From assembly GCA_047967505.1 (NCBI GenBank), contig CM106539.1: 64,000 nt of DNA; one strand, given 5' to 3'. This stretch comes from Dipteris shenzhenensis. Its lineage: Eukaryota; Polypodiophyta; Polypodiopsida; Gleicheniales. Below are positions 9,665 through 21,500 of this stretch, piece by piece. Under the pieces are notes generated by a model that was given only the letters and a program-made list of their open reading frames with translations, had not been told where the DNA came from and ran no database searches. The position numbers were made by a program, and so were the translations under genes. The first letter of the stretch is position 1, and each line of letters starts with the position of its first letter.

Positions 9665-11963
9665 TGTTGGGAAGTGGAAGAGAAAAGATGCATCATGGCA
9701 AGTGGGAGTGAGAACACAAATGAGCCAAAGAGTGTGTGTTCATTTGAGAGGGAAGCCTCTCTTTAATAGAATGAGAGAGAGGGTGGCCTAAATCATAGGC
9801 ACCTCTCCTACATCAAAGGAGATAACTCCTACATCATAGGCACCTTCCCAAGTGGGGGCCTTGCACTACATCACCACCTGTGTCATGGTCCATAGCACTA
9901 AGTGTGCTTCTCTACATGCACACATAATCATATAATTGCTACTAGAGCAAGCCCTTGATCACACATATCCGAACATATCCCCTCTCAAGGGTTTGCCTCA
10001 TGCTATGTCAAGGATACATCTAGTCACATAGTTTCACATGCCATCTCATGGTGGTCAAGCATAAAACTATGGCTAGGATCTCATGCTAGCAAAGGTGCCC
10101 AATGGTTAAGGTTTACAAATGGGATACCCCCCCCCCCCCCCCCAAATGGTTATCTTCCTTGCATGTACAAGGATTCATCTTAGGCCTTTGTGTGGGCCTA
10201 GTTTCTCATGTCTGCAAGAGGTACCAATCTTTTTCAATGTTTGCCTGCTTTGTACTTGCCCTTTGATGAGAACTTCACTGTAAGTGCTTGAGTTTGATCT
10301 TCTACCTTCCTTGAAGCCTTCTTTTTCTCTTCTTCTTGTAGAGCACTGATGATGCTCTCTAGTGTTGGTTGGGGAAGATTCTTCAAAGTAGCTACAACAT
10401 AGTTAAAATCCTGAGGCATACTCTTCAAGAGCACAACCATTGCATCATCTTCATTGACTGGAGAGTTGATTGAGGCCAATTGTGTCATAAGACTCCTCAT
10501 AGTGTTGACATGAGCTGCAATAGTGTCTCCATCCATCTTAAGTTCAAAGAACTTAATTTCAGATTCAACTTAGAAGTATGAGAGCTACCACCAAATAACA
10601 CATCTAATTTATGCCAAGTCTCAAAATGAGATTCCTAATCTGAAATATGATGCACATAATCATCTCCCAAACCTAATGCAATGATTGCATAGGCTTTCTC
10701 TAACCTTTTAGCATTTGCTGGTGTTGTTGAAGTAGAGTCACTTGCCCTCCCTTTTCCTTTGGTGGTGGAGGATTTACCCTCTTGTGATGACCGATTCCTT
10801 GATTTGACTAAATCCCACAAATTCTCCTTCATAAGCACAAATTTAATTTTCATTTGCGTAGTATGGAAGCCTTGGCCATTGAATTCGTCTATCTTAAAGG
10901 TAGCCATGAGAGGGTCTTACCGTTATGTCTAGGTAGTGTCTGCTCTCTTACAAAGGGCTATAAATCTCAACCATTCAAGTGCATATTGCAAGCCCTAAAA
11001 TTAGAGAATCCTTGTCTTTTTGCATCAAAATAATAATATGGCTTATATGGCTTTTTCTTCACAAGCTTTGTCACCTTTCTATTGACATATCTAGGTGCTT
11101 GTTTCTTCTCTTTTGCTTTCACATATGAAGCATTGGACGAGGAACAAGAGCTAGGATTTCTGAATAAGCATTACTAATTGAAAGTTTTACTGACAATAAA
11201 TCATCCTCAACACCCACATGAACTGAATTTTAACATCAAATGTCAAAAACTGCCAAACTGACTTGCAAAATGCTAGAGCGAATTGGAGGGCTGAATTCAA
11301 ACACTCTGAAGCATAACTGAGAGGACTTTTAATGCGCAATTGAAGGTTTTATACCAGGGATTTTCCACCAACAAGGATAGGTAAAATTGGGCGCAATATC
11401 ACTTGTGAGAGTTGCGCCAAGTCCGACTGTTCTTTCTACGATTTCTCCTCATTCCAGCAAGCATTTGAGCTCAGATTTGAACACAAGATAGCTTTTGGTC
11501 TCGCCCACCACTGGCTAGAAGGAATTGGCAAATGGTTGAGGCTTTCATCAAAATTTTGCGACACATCGGCGGGTGAAGAAACTGTCGGCACGAGCTACAG
11601 AGGCGTGGATTCTCCAATTCCACCAGGTTAGAGTGTCGCTCCAGGACAAAGATCCTTCAGCTCAGAGGGCTCAGCAAATGGCGCAACAGTGAAGGAGAAC
11701 TGAGCTCTGCAAGCTTTGGAGAAAAAGGGGGCAAAATGAGAAAGAAGGTGGAGGGTGGAGAAGAAGGTGATGAGGTGGCATTTTGGAGCTATAATAGGCT
11801 AGAGGCTCAAAGTGGCTCTGATAGCACATGTTGGGAAGTGGAAGAGAAAAGATGCATCATGGCAATAGGGAGTGAGAACTCAAATGAGCCAAAGAGTGTG
11901 TGTTCTATTGATTTGAAAGGGAAGCCTTTCTTTTATAGAATGAGAGAGAGGGTGGCCTAAAGC
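9665..11963 (-). mobile_element. Gag-only copia-type LTR element (non-autonomous)
   Basis: Two direct repeats start TGTTGGGAAGTGG at 9665 and 11829 and stay similar for about 135 bases. Between them lie a primer site on the minus strand (GGCTCTGATAGCA at 11814-11826, one mismatch to the initiator-tRNA site), a leader of about 0.9 kb, gag only (10907-10234), and a minus-strand run of 17 G (10127-10143) where a polypurine tract should be. That makes 9665 to about 10120 the 3' LTR. The 5' LTR copy loses similarity after about 11963, so its outer part is deleted or replaced. No protease, RT or integrase is present, and there is no room for any. Confidence 0.65.
10234..10907 (-). pseudogene. Copia gag (DUF4219 + UBN2), interrupted
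   Basis: Frame 10907-10635 begins MATFKIDEFNGQGF and holds the DUF4219-like N-terminus (MKIKFVLMKENLWDLV). Frame 10536-10234 holds the UBN2 gag core (MDGDTIAAHVN, MTQLASI, SMPQDFNYVVATLKNLP, a segment ending ISALQEEE). The two parts are separated by about 100 bases with stops. No CCHC knuckle follows. In a copia element this protein forms the particle shell. Here it is the only protein the element could have made. Confidence 0.8.
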
Positions 11964-12543
11964 ATGAGATTTTGGATGTCTAGTCATGAGTTGCAGTTTT
12001 AGGATTTTGGATGTACACGTCTTCACTTGCAATTTGAGGATTTTTTGTTTCTTTTTTGGGGGGTGGGATGGCGTGTTAATGAAGATAGTAGGATTTCTAG
12101 TAGGTTGGGTGCATAACTTTGTGATAGCATTGTGAAAGGGCACATTTCAATGCTATTTCATGTCTTGTTGGGTTGGGATGTGCGTTGCTATGTATGCCAT
12201 AGCCCTCATTTTTGGTTTTTTTGGGCATTTTGTTACACAACACTCTCTTGTTCTGCAACTACATGCTTACGTTCTCTAGCGTCCCTCTTCCCCTTTGCCT
12301 TTTGTGGAGCACCCACACATGCACACTTACACAGCGTGCACACTGAAAAAACAAACGAAAAACAAAGAGCAGAAAAATGGTTTGGTACCACGGTCATTTG
12401 TCTTGTTTGACTTGCCGTTATTACGCTTCAGTTTTCCCGTTACAAGCTTGATGCTGGGATGCTTCTTTTCCTTGCCTCAAATGATTATCACAATGCTTAG
12501 ACAATGAGTTGGTTTTGTGTGACAAATTTTCATCTATGTGCAG
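11964..12543. other. 3' end of the intron upstream of the first visible BMS1 exon
   Basis: No gene or element is recognised here. The acceptor of the next exon is at 12543 (TGTGCAG before 12544). Because no GTPase-domain exons are visible anywhere upstream in the window, this stretch and probably the whole 12.5 kb to its left belong to one intron, or to DNA that separated the gene from its 5' exons. Confidence 0.4.
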
Positions 12544-15500
12544 AGGGAGGAAATGCTGATGTGGGAGAGGTTTTGGTGAAAACACTTCAAAAGGCCAAGT
12601 ATTCTATAGATGAAAAACTTGATCAAAGTTTTATTCAGCTTTTTAAAGGAGCTTTCCCTATCAAACCTGAATCTGAAAAGGCAGATCGTGGTGAAAATCA
12701 TGGGGCTCAGCTTAGTGAGGAAGGCAGTGGGAGTGATGAAGAGGACACAAGGCAGCCTAGCCACGGAGTCAATGGTGTATCTAATGAAGTAACTGAAGTA
12801 AGAGAACTCAGGAATGGGAGAATGAGGAGAAAAGTCTTTTTTCACGAGGATCAAGACAGCAAGGTGCTCACAAAATTTGATGATACTTAAAAATTTTTTG
12901 GTTTGCTTTCCTATTCTTTGTCAGCACTTGAAAACTATTCTTTCTATCGCACATGGTCAAATTCCAGACAGCCTTTTATATGGATGTGGCGAAAGAAAAT
13001 CTTTCAGCAATATAGTCTTCTGTATAAGCATGCTTCTAGTCCTTTTATCTTTTTCTGTAATGCATATTTCGTCTTGAGCAAAGGCAAGGCTTGTCTAGGC
13101 AATGTGTAATTAAATGATCAATATTAGAATTCTACTCTCTAATCTCATCAAACACAAAGAGCTGCTATCAAAGTTTTTTTAGCTCACTTGAAAAATTGCA
13201 GTACTCTAGAAATCTTTGAAGCATGGGAGTGCCAATATAGGTGCTGCCGCCCTATTGTGAGGTATCTTCAAATACGATTCGCAGTGTCATTACTTGCCCC
13301 CTCTTATTAAAGCGTGACAGCACTTTTCCAATGTTCAGAATTGCGTAGTATGAGGAATATTCAAATGCAACCAGCTAACTTGTATTGCCACCTCTTCTCA
13401 AATTCGGTGACAATAAAGAAAATTCCTCAGACGGCATGCTGAGAGAACTTAGGTGCTTTATTCCTGGCTTCTCTAAAGTTGTTCATGCATCTGTTTCTTT
13501 ACTAGTTTTGTGTATATGTCATATGCAATGGATCCAGCTGGTAAACCTGCATTAGATACCTCTGTGGACTGTTTGAGGTGTTTTCTGTTGCTCAGCAATC
13601 ACTTATGGTTGATGCTAAGGTTGATAACAAGCTTAAATGGTAAGATGTCCATGTATCCACAAATGCATGCAAAAATTATCTGTACAGAATACATATACTG
13701 CAAAAGCCTTGGAGTTTCTAACATTGTGCAATTGACGGGTATGCCCATAGGGTGTTGGAATCTTAAAGTAGTAATGAGTCTACATATCTCCCATGGAGGA
13801 AATGCTATGGCATCAGGGAAAAGGTTGGAGGGATAGTGTGGCACCAAAAGTTCAATCATTGCTACAGTTTTAATGTGTTGAAATCTGAGTGTACATACCT
13901 CCAGACTATTAATGAAGAAAACGCCATGGAGTCCAGGAAAAGGTTTGGGGGATAATGCGGTTTCTAAAGACCTTAATAAACTTTCTTTATTTCTTCTTTC
14001 TCAATCTCTTACTTTCACTCTATCCTCCCTTCCTTTCCCCTATCTTTCGTTCCTTCTATTAGCTCCCCCCCTTCTCTATATCTCTATAGCCCCCTATTCT
14101 ACATAGGTATTAGAGCACTTTTTCAGCTCTTCTACCTCTTACATTTCAGACAAACTCAATTCATTTCCACACACATCCTTATATGGGTAGACAAACTTTT
14201 GACTACTCGCTTGAGCATATTGCTTAGTCAAGAAGCAACGTAAGTTCACAGTCAAACATAGTGTCATGAACCAAATCAAAGAGGTATCGTTTTTCAAGTG
14301 TTTGTTGTTTAATATAAATTCATTACTTTTATTTTTTTCTTATTAAGTCAGATGTGTGTTTGTGAGGTTGGAGACTGAATGTCCACCCTAGTTATAACTT
14401 GTGGGGTGAAGTCTCTGGAGTTGGTTAACTGAGGTCCAACCCAAGAACCATAAGATCTAGAGTTGGTTAAATGAGGTCCAACTGAGGAGCCATCAGGGTT
14501 ATTGATTTGTTTCGGTGAAGGTGGCATCAAACATATTGAGATAGGACTTGAGATGCAATCAAGAGGATTGCAAGGTGCCACTAGTAACACACCTCTGCCT
14601 ATATGTCTCTTTGAGCACTAAAACATAGAGGTCATTAGATAGCTTAACTTGGTGTAAAGGCTTTTGGGGTATGTACCAGTGCCTTGGAATTGACGGATCA
14701 AAACAGTACAATCCATAAGGGTGCAAGGCTCAATGTTATAGGTCCTCATAGGAGCAACCTTGGCAAGTCTGTGTACCGTTTTGCATATTGAATGATGTGT
14801 TTATCTACACCCATGTGTTAACGCTAGGCCATGCTTGTACAAAAGGGGTGCAAAATATCTAAACCTGATCCATTTTGATAGCTTTGCATTTATAGGTCCT
14901 CGCAGTGATTTTTCATTTTAATCAAATTTGATGCAATATGCAGTTTACTATTCCAGAGTGATAAAGACATGATCCATAGTACACCTTGGGCAGAGAGATC
15001 CAGGGGTGCCCAAGGAAGGTTGCCGAATTGATCCTTGAAAGAAGAAATTAATTTGACAAAGGAGGGGCATAATGCTTCACAAGAATATCAATTTTCAAGG
15101 AAAGAAGGCACCATTAGGAATCTCTTAAAGAATACTATGTTACAGATTATTGACAGAGATTGGTCTCCTAACTTACTATTTTTAGTCATTGACCAATAGA
15201 TGGATTGGCTAGGTATTTGTGCACTAACCAGCTTTCCGAGGAGCAAATGAAGAGGCATTGGAGCTGTTTGTAGCTTGGGTGATGCATCAAAGCTCAACTG
15301 CAGTTTAAATTGCACCCATATTTTTTTAGCACTTTGAATTCAAGTTGGAGATTTTTGAACTTAAAGCCATGTCAAAGAGCCCGAGAAGGTGAACATTTCA
15401 TTCCACAGGAGCATTGGAAGATGCGATTTCAAAAAGGCACGCGACCCGGGTCCCTATGAAGCACTTAACATGGAAATGATGTGGCATTGCAGTTTCTTGA

Positions 15501-18500
15501 CCCTTCCCAAAAAGTGCTTGTTGGATGGCTATCAAACCTGGGATGTAGTGTAGGAGTTCATCATATGCTGCAAATAATGAAGATTCTAGGTTGAGCTTCC
15601 ACAAGGAGCTGAGAGAAACTATGGTTAGAGTTCTCACTCTGGTGTTACCATTAAGCTCGATGCGATAGGGAGAGTTGATAGACGATAACTTTATATTACA
15701 TTCTTTCATTGTTTTTTCACTCGTGACATTTAGGGATGCACCACCATAGTCACATGCATCTGGGACAAGTGGTTGAGGCATACCTACACTCACCTCCTTA
15801 CGTCTCCTACAAAAGACCTGCTAGCCAGTAGCAACAGGTCCCCGTGCTGAAGACAATGTCTCTTCTTCTTGTGAGATAACTGCTTACACATTGTTCTGAA
15901 AATCTTCCGCTTCACCAGCTTATCTGCACGCTGCCCACACATTCTACCTATTCTGCTTCCTGTTCAGTCAGCCTATGCTAAATCCTTTTCTGCCCTCTTT
16001 TAAGATTCAGTCTAGGCCATTCTTCCCTATTGGAACAGTCAGCCTATGCTAAATCCTTTGAATCTACAACGAACTGCAAATAATCTCTGCTGAAGCAAAG
16101 CATCTACAACCAGTACCTTCGTCCATGAGTCTTGCAGATGGAGGGGACGGGAGAGGTTGGTATGCACAGACACGCAGGTGGTTCAAGAGATTGGGACTCC
16201 ACATGGATAACACTCCATCTATCCCACTTGGGTACCATGAGAACCTGGTTATTCAAAAAGTTCTCTTACAACTACACAACACATTCAGGACCTGGTTGGA
16301 GTCGAGAGAGCTTCCAGTGAAGCTCAGCTTCTACAGAGATCACTGCCTTCACATATTTGAGGAGGGCTTTGTTGTCCGGCTAGAGTATAATCAGATTCAC
16401 TTACAATACTCATTGCGGATATCATTGGGCCAGTTTCGAGTATCATCACACTGACTCTGTATCGAGAGTAGACAAGCTGAGGGGATACCTAGGGAGAGCC
16501 GCCTATGTATGCGCAATCGGCAGGAGATTGAGTCAGAGGAGCTCTTGGCACTCAGATGCCCCGTGTACTACGAGATCTGTGGTCACTATCGTTGTCTCTT
16601 TAGAGACGGCTTTTGGGCCCCTCTCTCTAGACTCCTTTCATATCCAGACCAGCGATGCTTCGCTGCTTTCATTCATGAGGTGGTTTGGCATAGAGAGCAC
16701 TTAGGATTCAGAGACAGGCCTCAGATATACCGCCCGACTCTTCTCAAAGTAGGATCACGGAGTTCTTCCAGTCAGTACGAACCACACAATCATTGATGCA
16801 GACGGTAATAGGGATCCGGAGCCTGATGCACGACATACTTGGCAGTGGACGAACATGCAGATCACACTGTGTGGCCTCCCATCCTTGTTCTGACTTGGAA
16901 CACGACCCACGGGTGTTCTAGTAGCGTTGGTTAGGCACATAGTCATTGCCAAGAGATCGAGACTGACAATGCCCACAGATAGTTGTCAGCGCTCCATCAC
17001 TGGCTATGCTTCAACACGACCCCACCCCCCCCTCACGAGCACCCCTTGACATTTACACCCTATGAGGCCTCATTGTACTGGCCAGAGCCGACATGCCCTA
17101 GTGGTGTGGATTGATCGACGTGATGATGAGGATGACGATGATGTCACTACTGATGATATGACTATGTACTACTTAGGACTTAGCTTTCAGCATGGGTGAT
17201 GACGATCATTTAGTAGCTCCATCCTTTGTGCTTGTTGTATTAGGTTTTCTACTGATCTCATAGACCCATAAGTCTTCTGTAGACTATAATAAACTTTCTT
17301 TCTACTACATATTCAGTTCGGAGAGCCTCTCCAACAACTCCCTTCATTTGACTAAAATGTCCTCATACTTGTCGCCTGCCATATAATCTATCAAAGCTAT
17401 CCTTCGAAGTAGATGAAGAACTGGTTGTTGCAGTGTGATAGACCAACCTAACTCTCATTCTCCTAGGCCCTAGTTGGGCAAGGGTGATTGACCAGATGTC
17501 ATTCTCTTTCCTCAATCTATGCCTTTGATAGGCAAGATTGAGACTCCTAAATTTCAATACAACAAGAACAATGCTTAATAGAACTCTATATTAAAGCTCT
17601 TTTAAAAAACTAAGTCAATTGGAAATGATAAAGGTTGGTCATATCTATATGGGCATGGCTCATTTTGAATAAAGCTACCTATGGGCGGGGGTTTCCCTCC
17701 TTGGCTCATCAATCTGTGTCTTCGCCTTGTCTGGCAATTATATACTACAAAAGGGACTGAAAGAATTGATAGTCAACGTACATCACCAACACCAGGCATT
17801 CTCACATAGTTGATACTTCATGTCCATTGCTTACCTCTAGTAGGAAATACATAGCGGCCGCTCACTTCTCTCCACATTCTGTTTTTGACCTATGTGCAAG
17901 TCATTATTGTAGATGTTGTCGCTTTACTAGTGTGAAGGCATAGCTTGACAATCAAATAAAATTGGAGTAGATTTGGTGCAAATAAAAGAAATGGGCTTTG
18001 CCATTTCTAAATTCCAGATCATCGTTTGTAGAAGAAGGCTAAAGCACATGAGCTGTCGAGAGCAAACGACAACCGCTCCAGTCCTACCTTGCCTATGGCC
18101 TTCTTAACTTTCGGCAAGCTAGGCCTCTTTTGAGGCCAATCCATCTTGTTACGTAGTTGTCAGCTCGTCCTTGGAGGCACCTTGGGAGTTCATGTTACTC
18201 ATTTTCTACGTCTTTGGTGGGGTAGATTTTGCATATTCTTCCCTCTCTTGGGACCTTGGGTTTATTAAAGCCTTTGAGAGACCTAAGGGTCTATGATACT
18301 TTAAAAACTAGATACAATAAGCTGAATGGGTGGAGCCTCTAAGGGGGGATGTGCACCCAAGAAAAATACAACATAAACGTAAACATAAACACTAGTGCAA
18401 AGTGTTTGAGCCGATGGAGAGGATGGGAACTGTGTTGTGGTGTCAATTTGGTGGGCTTTTGTGTGTTGTCTCAGGAACCAAGTCTATGTGGTGGCTCGAT

Positions 18501-21500
18501 CTGTGATAAGAATGGATAAGAGGATCTCGACCTGTGGTAGAGTGCTGATGTCGATCAGTATGCGTGGTCGGCTCTAGTCTCCTAGCTATGGCCCTGCATG
18601 AAACAAGTGCCCTACACCGGTTGGATGTGCGTCTGGTTTGGTGAACATGGAGGAAAGATCCCTAAGCCTGATCTATTGCATCGGCACACTGACAGCTCTG
18701 TCGTATCTCTCGCTCCTGTCCTCAACGACAATCTTCCTGGGGCGTTCTGGTCCATGCTATCTGACTGGAAATGCTATACTGAAATGGGGGACAATTTTTT
18801 CATATGGAGTCCCAGATTCTCAAACCATCTGCACCTTTGATCACCCTCAGCTTGCTAATGTCATGGATGCGGATAATGTAAACCATGGTAACCTGCATTG
18901 GCCCGAGGTCGAGGAGCCATAATCCTTGACTCGGTGAAGATATGTGATCCCTTGGAATGCTGCGTCAAGGTTTGTTAACGTTTGTGAAAGAAAGAAAGAG
19001 AGTTTTAATAACATCTGGGAAAGGGAAAAAAAGCCTATGAGACCAAGGAGCGAAAATCCATCATGAGAAATACACGGGGGGAACTAGAAGTGTCTAGCAC
19101 ACCTCAAAGAAAAAACTACCAATGAATTGATACATGAAAGCCCAGAGTGAATAGCACGAACTCAAAGAGAGCCCTTTATAATTCGGGAGTAAATCCTATC
19201 ATGTCATGTCATGGTGTGTCTAGTGTCTAATGTGATCTGGTGTCTATGTGGGCTCGACTAGGGTCCCATTGAAAGGTCGTATGTCTTTGAAACATCTTAG
19301 AGATCTGTTGCTTGTGAACTTGACTCCTCTTTGTAGGGCCTACTTGGGGATGACGTGATGTAGCTCAACGTCCAGAGGTTGCTATGATGATACCCCCAAC
19401 AGGTTGGGTGCTCGTGGGGCATGTATCCATCTTGCTAACCTCACGTGTGTGAAAGTCAGGGTCGTAATCGCAATGTCTCCCGAACACTCTTCATGTGAAG
19501 AAGTCTGTGATCTCTTGCTGTTTGGGGCCATATGGCATAGTATGTCTCATGAACTTGGACTAAGTCGAGTGACCTCGTGTACAAAGAGTGTAGCACACTG
19601 TTGATCTGGATACTCAATGACTGGACTCATGTCAGTAATGAAAAGGCAATGATACCTCCCTCGGAGTCTCATAGTATTGCAGACATCGCATCAAGGCATG
19701 CTCCTCGGACTCCACCTCTTGTGTGTTGCAAAGTGTGCATAGCCTTAGATCTCTACAATGTCATGTGGTTGCAATCTTATGTCTTGCCTCGATCTAATTT
19801 GGCCCATGGTGGTCTGTATTGCATGAGAGAGGTGGATTTGCGAGTATCTTGGTGCTTGGATAAAGTCGGCTTGCTGATATTGTGATGAATTCTTTCTATC
19901 TTAAGTGGTGTGTTGCTGTATTAGCTAGATTGTCCAAGCACCTTTTTTGCTAAGGTGCTTGTTTGGATTAGCCTTCTCCTTTAGTGCCAGCCTTTATGGA
20001 TGGATGCTCAAGTATATGTGGGTGAGTGTGGATTTGTATGTGTGAGAGCATATGTTTATACTATGGTCTACACCCACGGTGGGAGGGCTGAAGGGAGGCG
20101 GGGGGGCTGGGAGGAAGAGAGAGAGAGAGGTGGGGGGGGGAGGGAGGGATTTGACTTAACTTCATCAATGTGTTGCTTTGATTTGAACAGGAAAGAAATG
20201 GTGGAAGTGAGAGCAGTGATGTTGAAAGTATGGATGATGGACTGAGTTCTGAAAACAGTGAGGGGAGTGACGGAGATGTAGGGCTCCTGGATAGTGGGGA
20301 CAGTGGCAACAGTGACAGTGATAGTGGTAATGATGGTGATGGTGAGGGTAAACCTTCAGATGAAAAAATTCCAGGGGAGAGAGAGTTTACACATGGGGAC
20401 TTTGAGAATGCCCACATCGCAGACAACAGTAGAAATGGAAGCCAGAGGGTAGATAGTAACGTGCGCACAGTATCAGATAGATTGAAGTTTACAAAGGAAG
20501 ACCTTGAAAACATGTCAGAGGTGCAAGATAAATTCTCTGGAGACGATACTTTGGATGCACAAGGTGGTATTGGAAACCTTTTTACAATCATGCATACTGA
20601 TATCCCAACTAGAGCATGCTCATAGTAGACTGACACTCCCTTCCCTGTTTTGTTTTTGGGTTGTGCCTATGCAAGGTATTGGAAATGCTACAAAGTGGAA
20701 AGAAGATATTGTTGCCCGTGCTGCTGCTAAGCAGACTATGACTTTAATGCAGCTGGTTTATGGTCAGTCGGATGCACCAGCTTCTAATAATATTGGTTCA
20801 TATATGGAGAGTAATTCTGAAAGTGATGAGGAGGAATTGTTCAAAGTGAAAAAGAAACATTCTGAGGTACATTTTACATTTATCAAAGAGACAGCTTAAT
20901 TATATGTATGAACAGTGACTTTGCAAGGATTGCTTATTTGCAAAACTGACAATTGATGGTCTGCTTTAGGATCCAAAAGAGAAAACTTGGCATATTTCGG
21001 ACCTGGATGCAGAGGATTGTGTGAGGCTTCAAGTGACTCCTGATGAGTTGAGTATCTGGGATGATCCAAGTATGGTTGAAAGCATACGGGATAGATTTGT
21101 TACTGGGGATTGGTCAGCTGCTGCTCGGCGAAATGAAGCTCCTCAGGACATTGATGAGGATGATTCAGCCTCTGGGGAATTTGAAGATCTGGAGACTGGT
21201 GAAAAATTTGGCAGGAATCAAGTAAGTGAAGACAAGGATTCAGTTGATAAAACGACTGCCACCAATGATGAAGAAGAAAGAAGGTTAAAGAAACTCGCAT
21301 TGCGTGCCAGGTTTGATGCACAATATCCTTTGATCTTTCCAGGAAAACCATGACATTTGTTGGTTTTAAATATGAAGATACGGTGTTGCTTGCAGTTTTG
21401 AAATAGCACTAGAGTAAATTAGATTTATATAGTATAGCTCAATAATATTGTCTTACAATGTGACACCAAATTTTGACTCAACACCGCTCTTTGTTGGGGT

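Larger units (their letters stand above)
12864..20190 (+). other. Long BMS1 intron (7,327 bp)
   Basis: The intron has a GT donor after CAGCAAG at 12863 and an AG acceptor (TTTGAACAG) at 20190. Both flanking exons are in phase 0, and the join falls in the acidic linker. The content is mostly unassigned. Around 16125-16796 there is a degenerate LINE-type zinc-finger tail. Two diverged copies of a roughly 90-base segment lie near 13760-13970. Near the acceptor there is an extreme purine/G-rich tract (20078-20150). I found no other gene inside. The other introns of this gene are only about 100-670 bp. Confidence 0.8.

Noticed and set aside
10127-10143. Poly-C run as a sequencing artefact or simple microsatellite
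   Set aside because: Its position directly after gag and before the LTR fits a polypurine tract on the minus strand, though the length may still be inflated by sequencing.
12534-12854. Minus-strand frame of 106 codons
   Set aside because: Antisense of the first visible BMS1 exon.
20061-20636. A 191-codon minus-strand Ser/Pro/Leu-rich frame
   Set aside because: It is the antisense shadow of the acidic BMS1 exon 20191-20563 and the purine-rich intron end.
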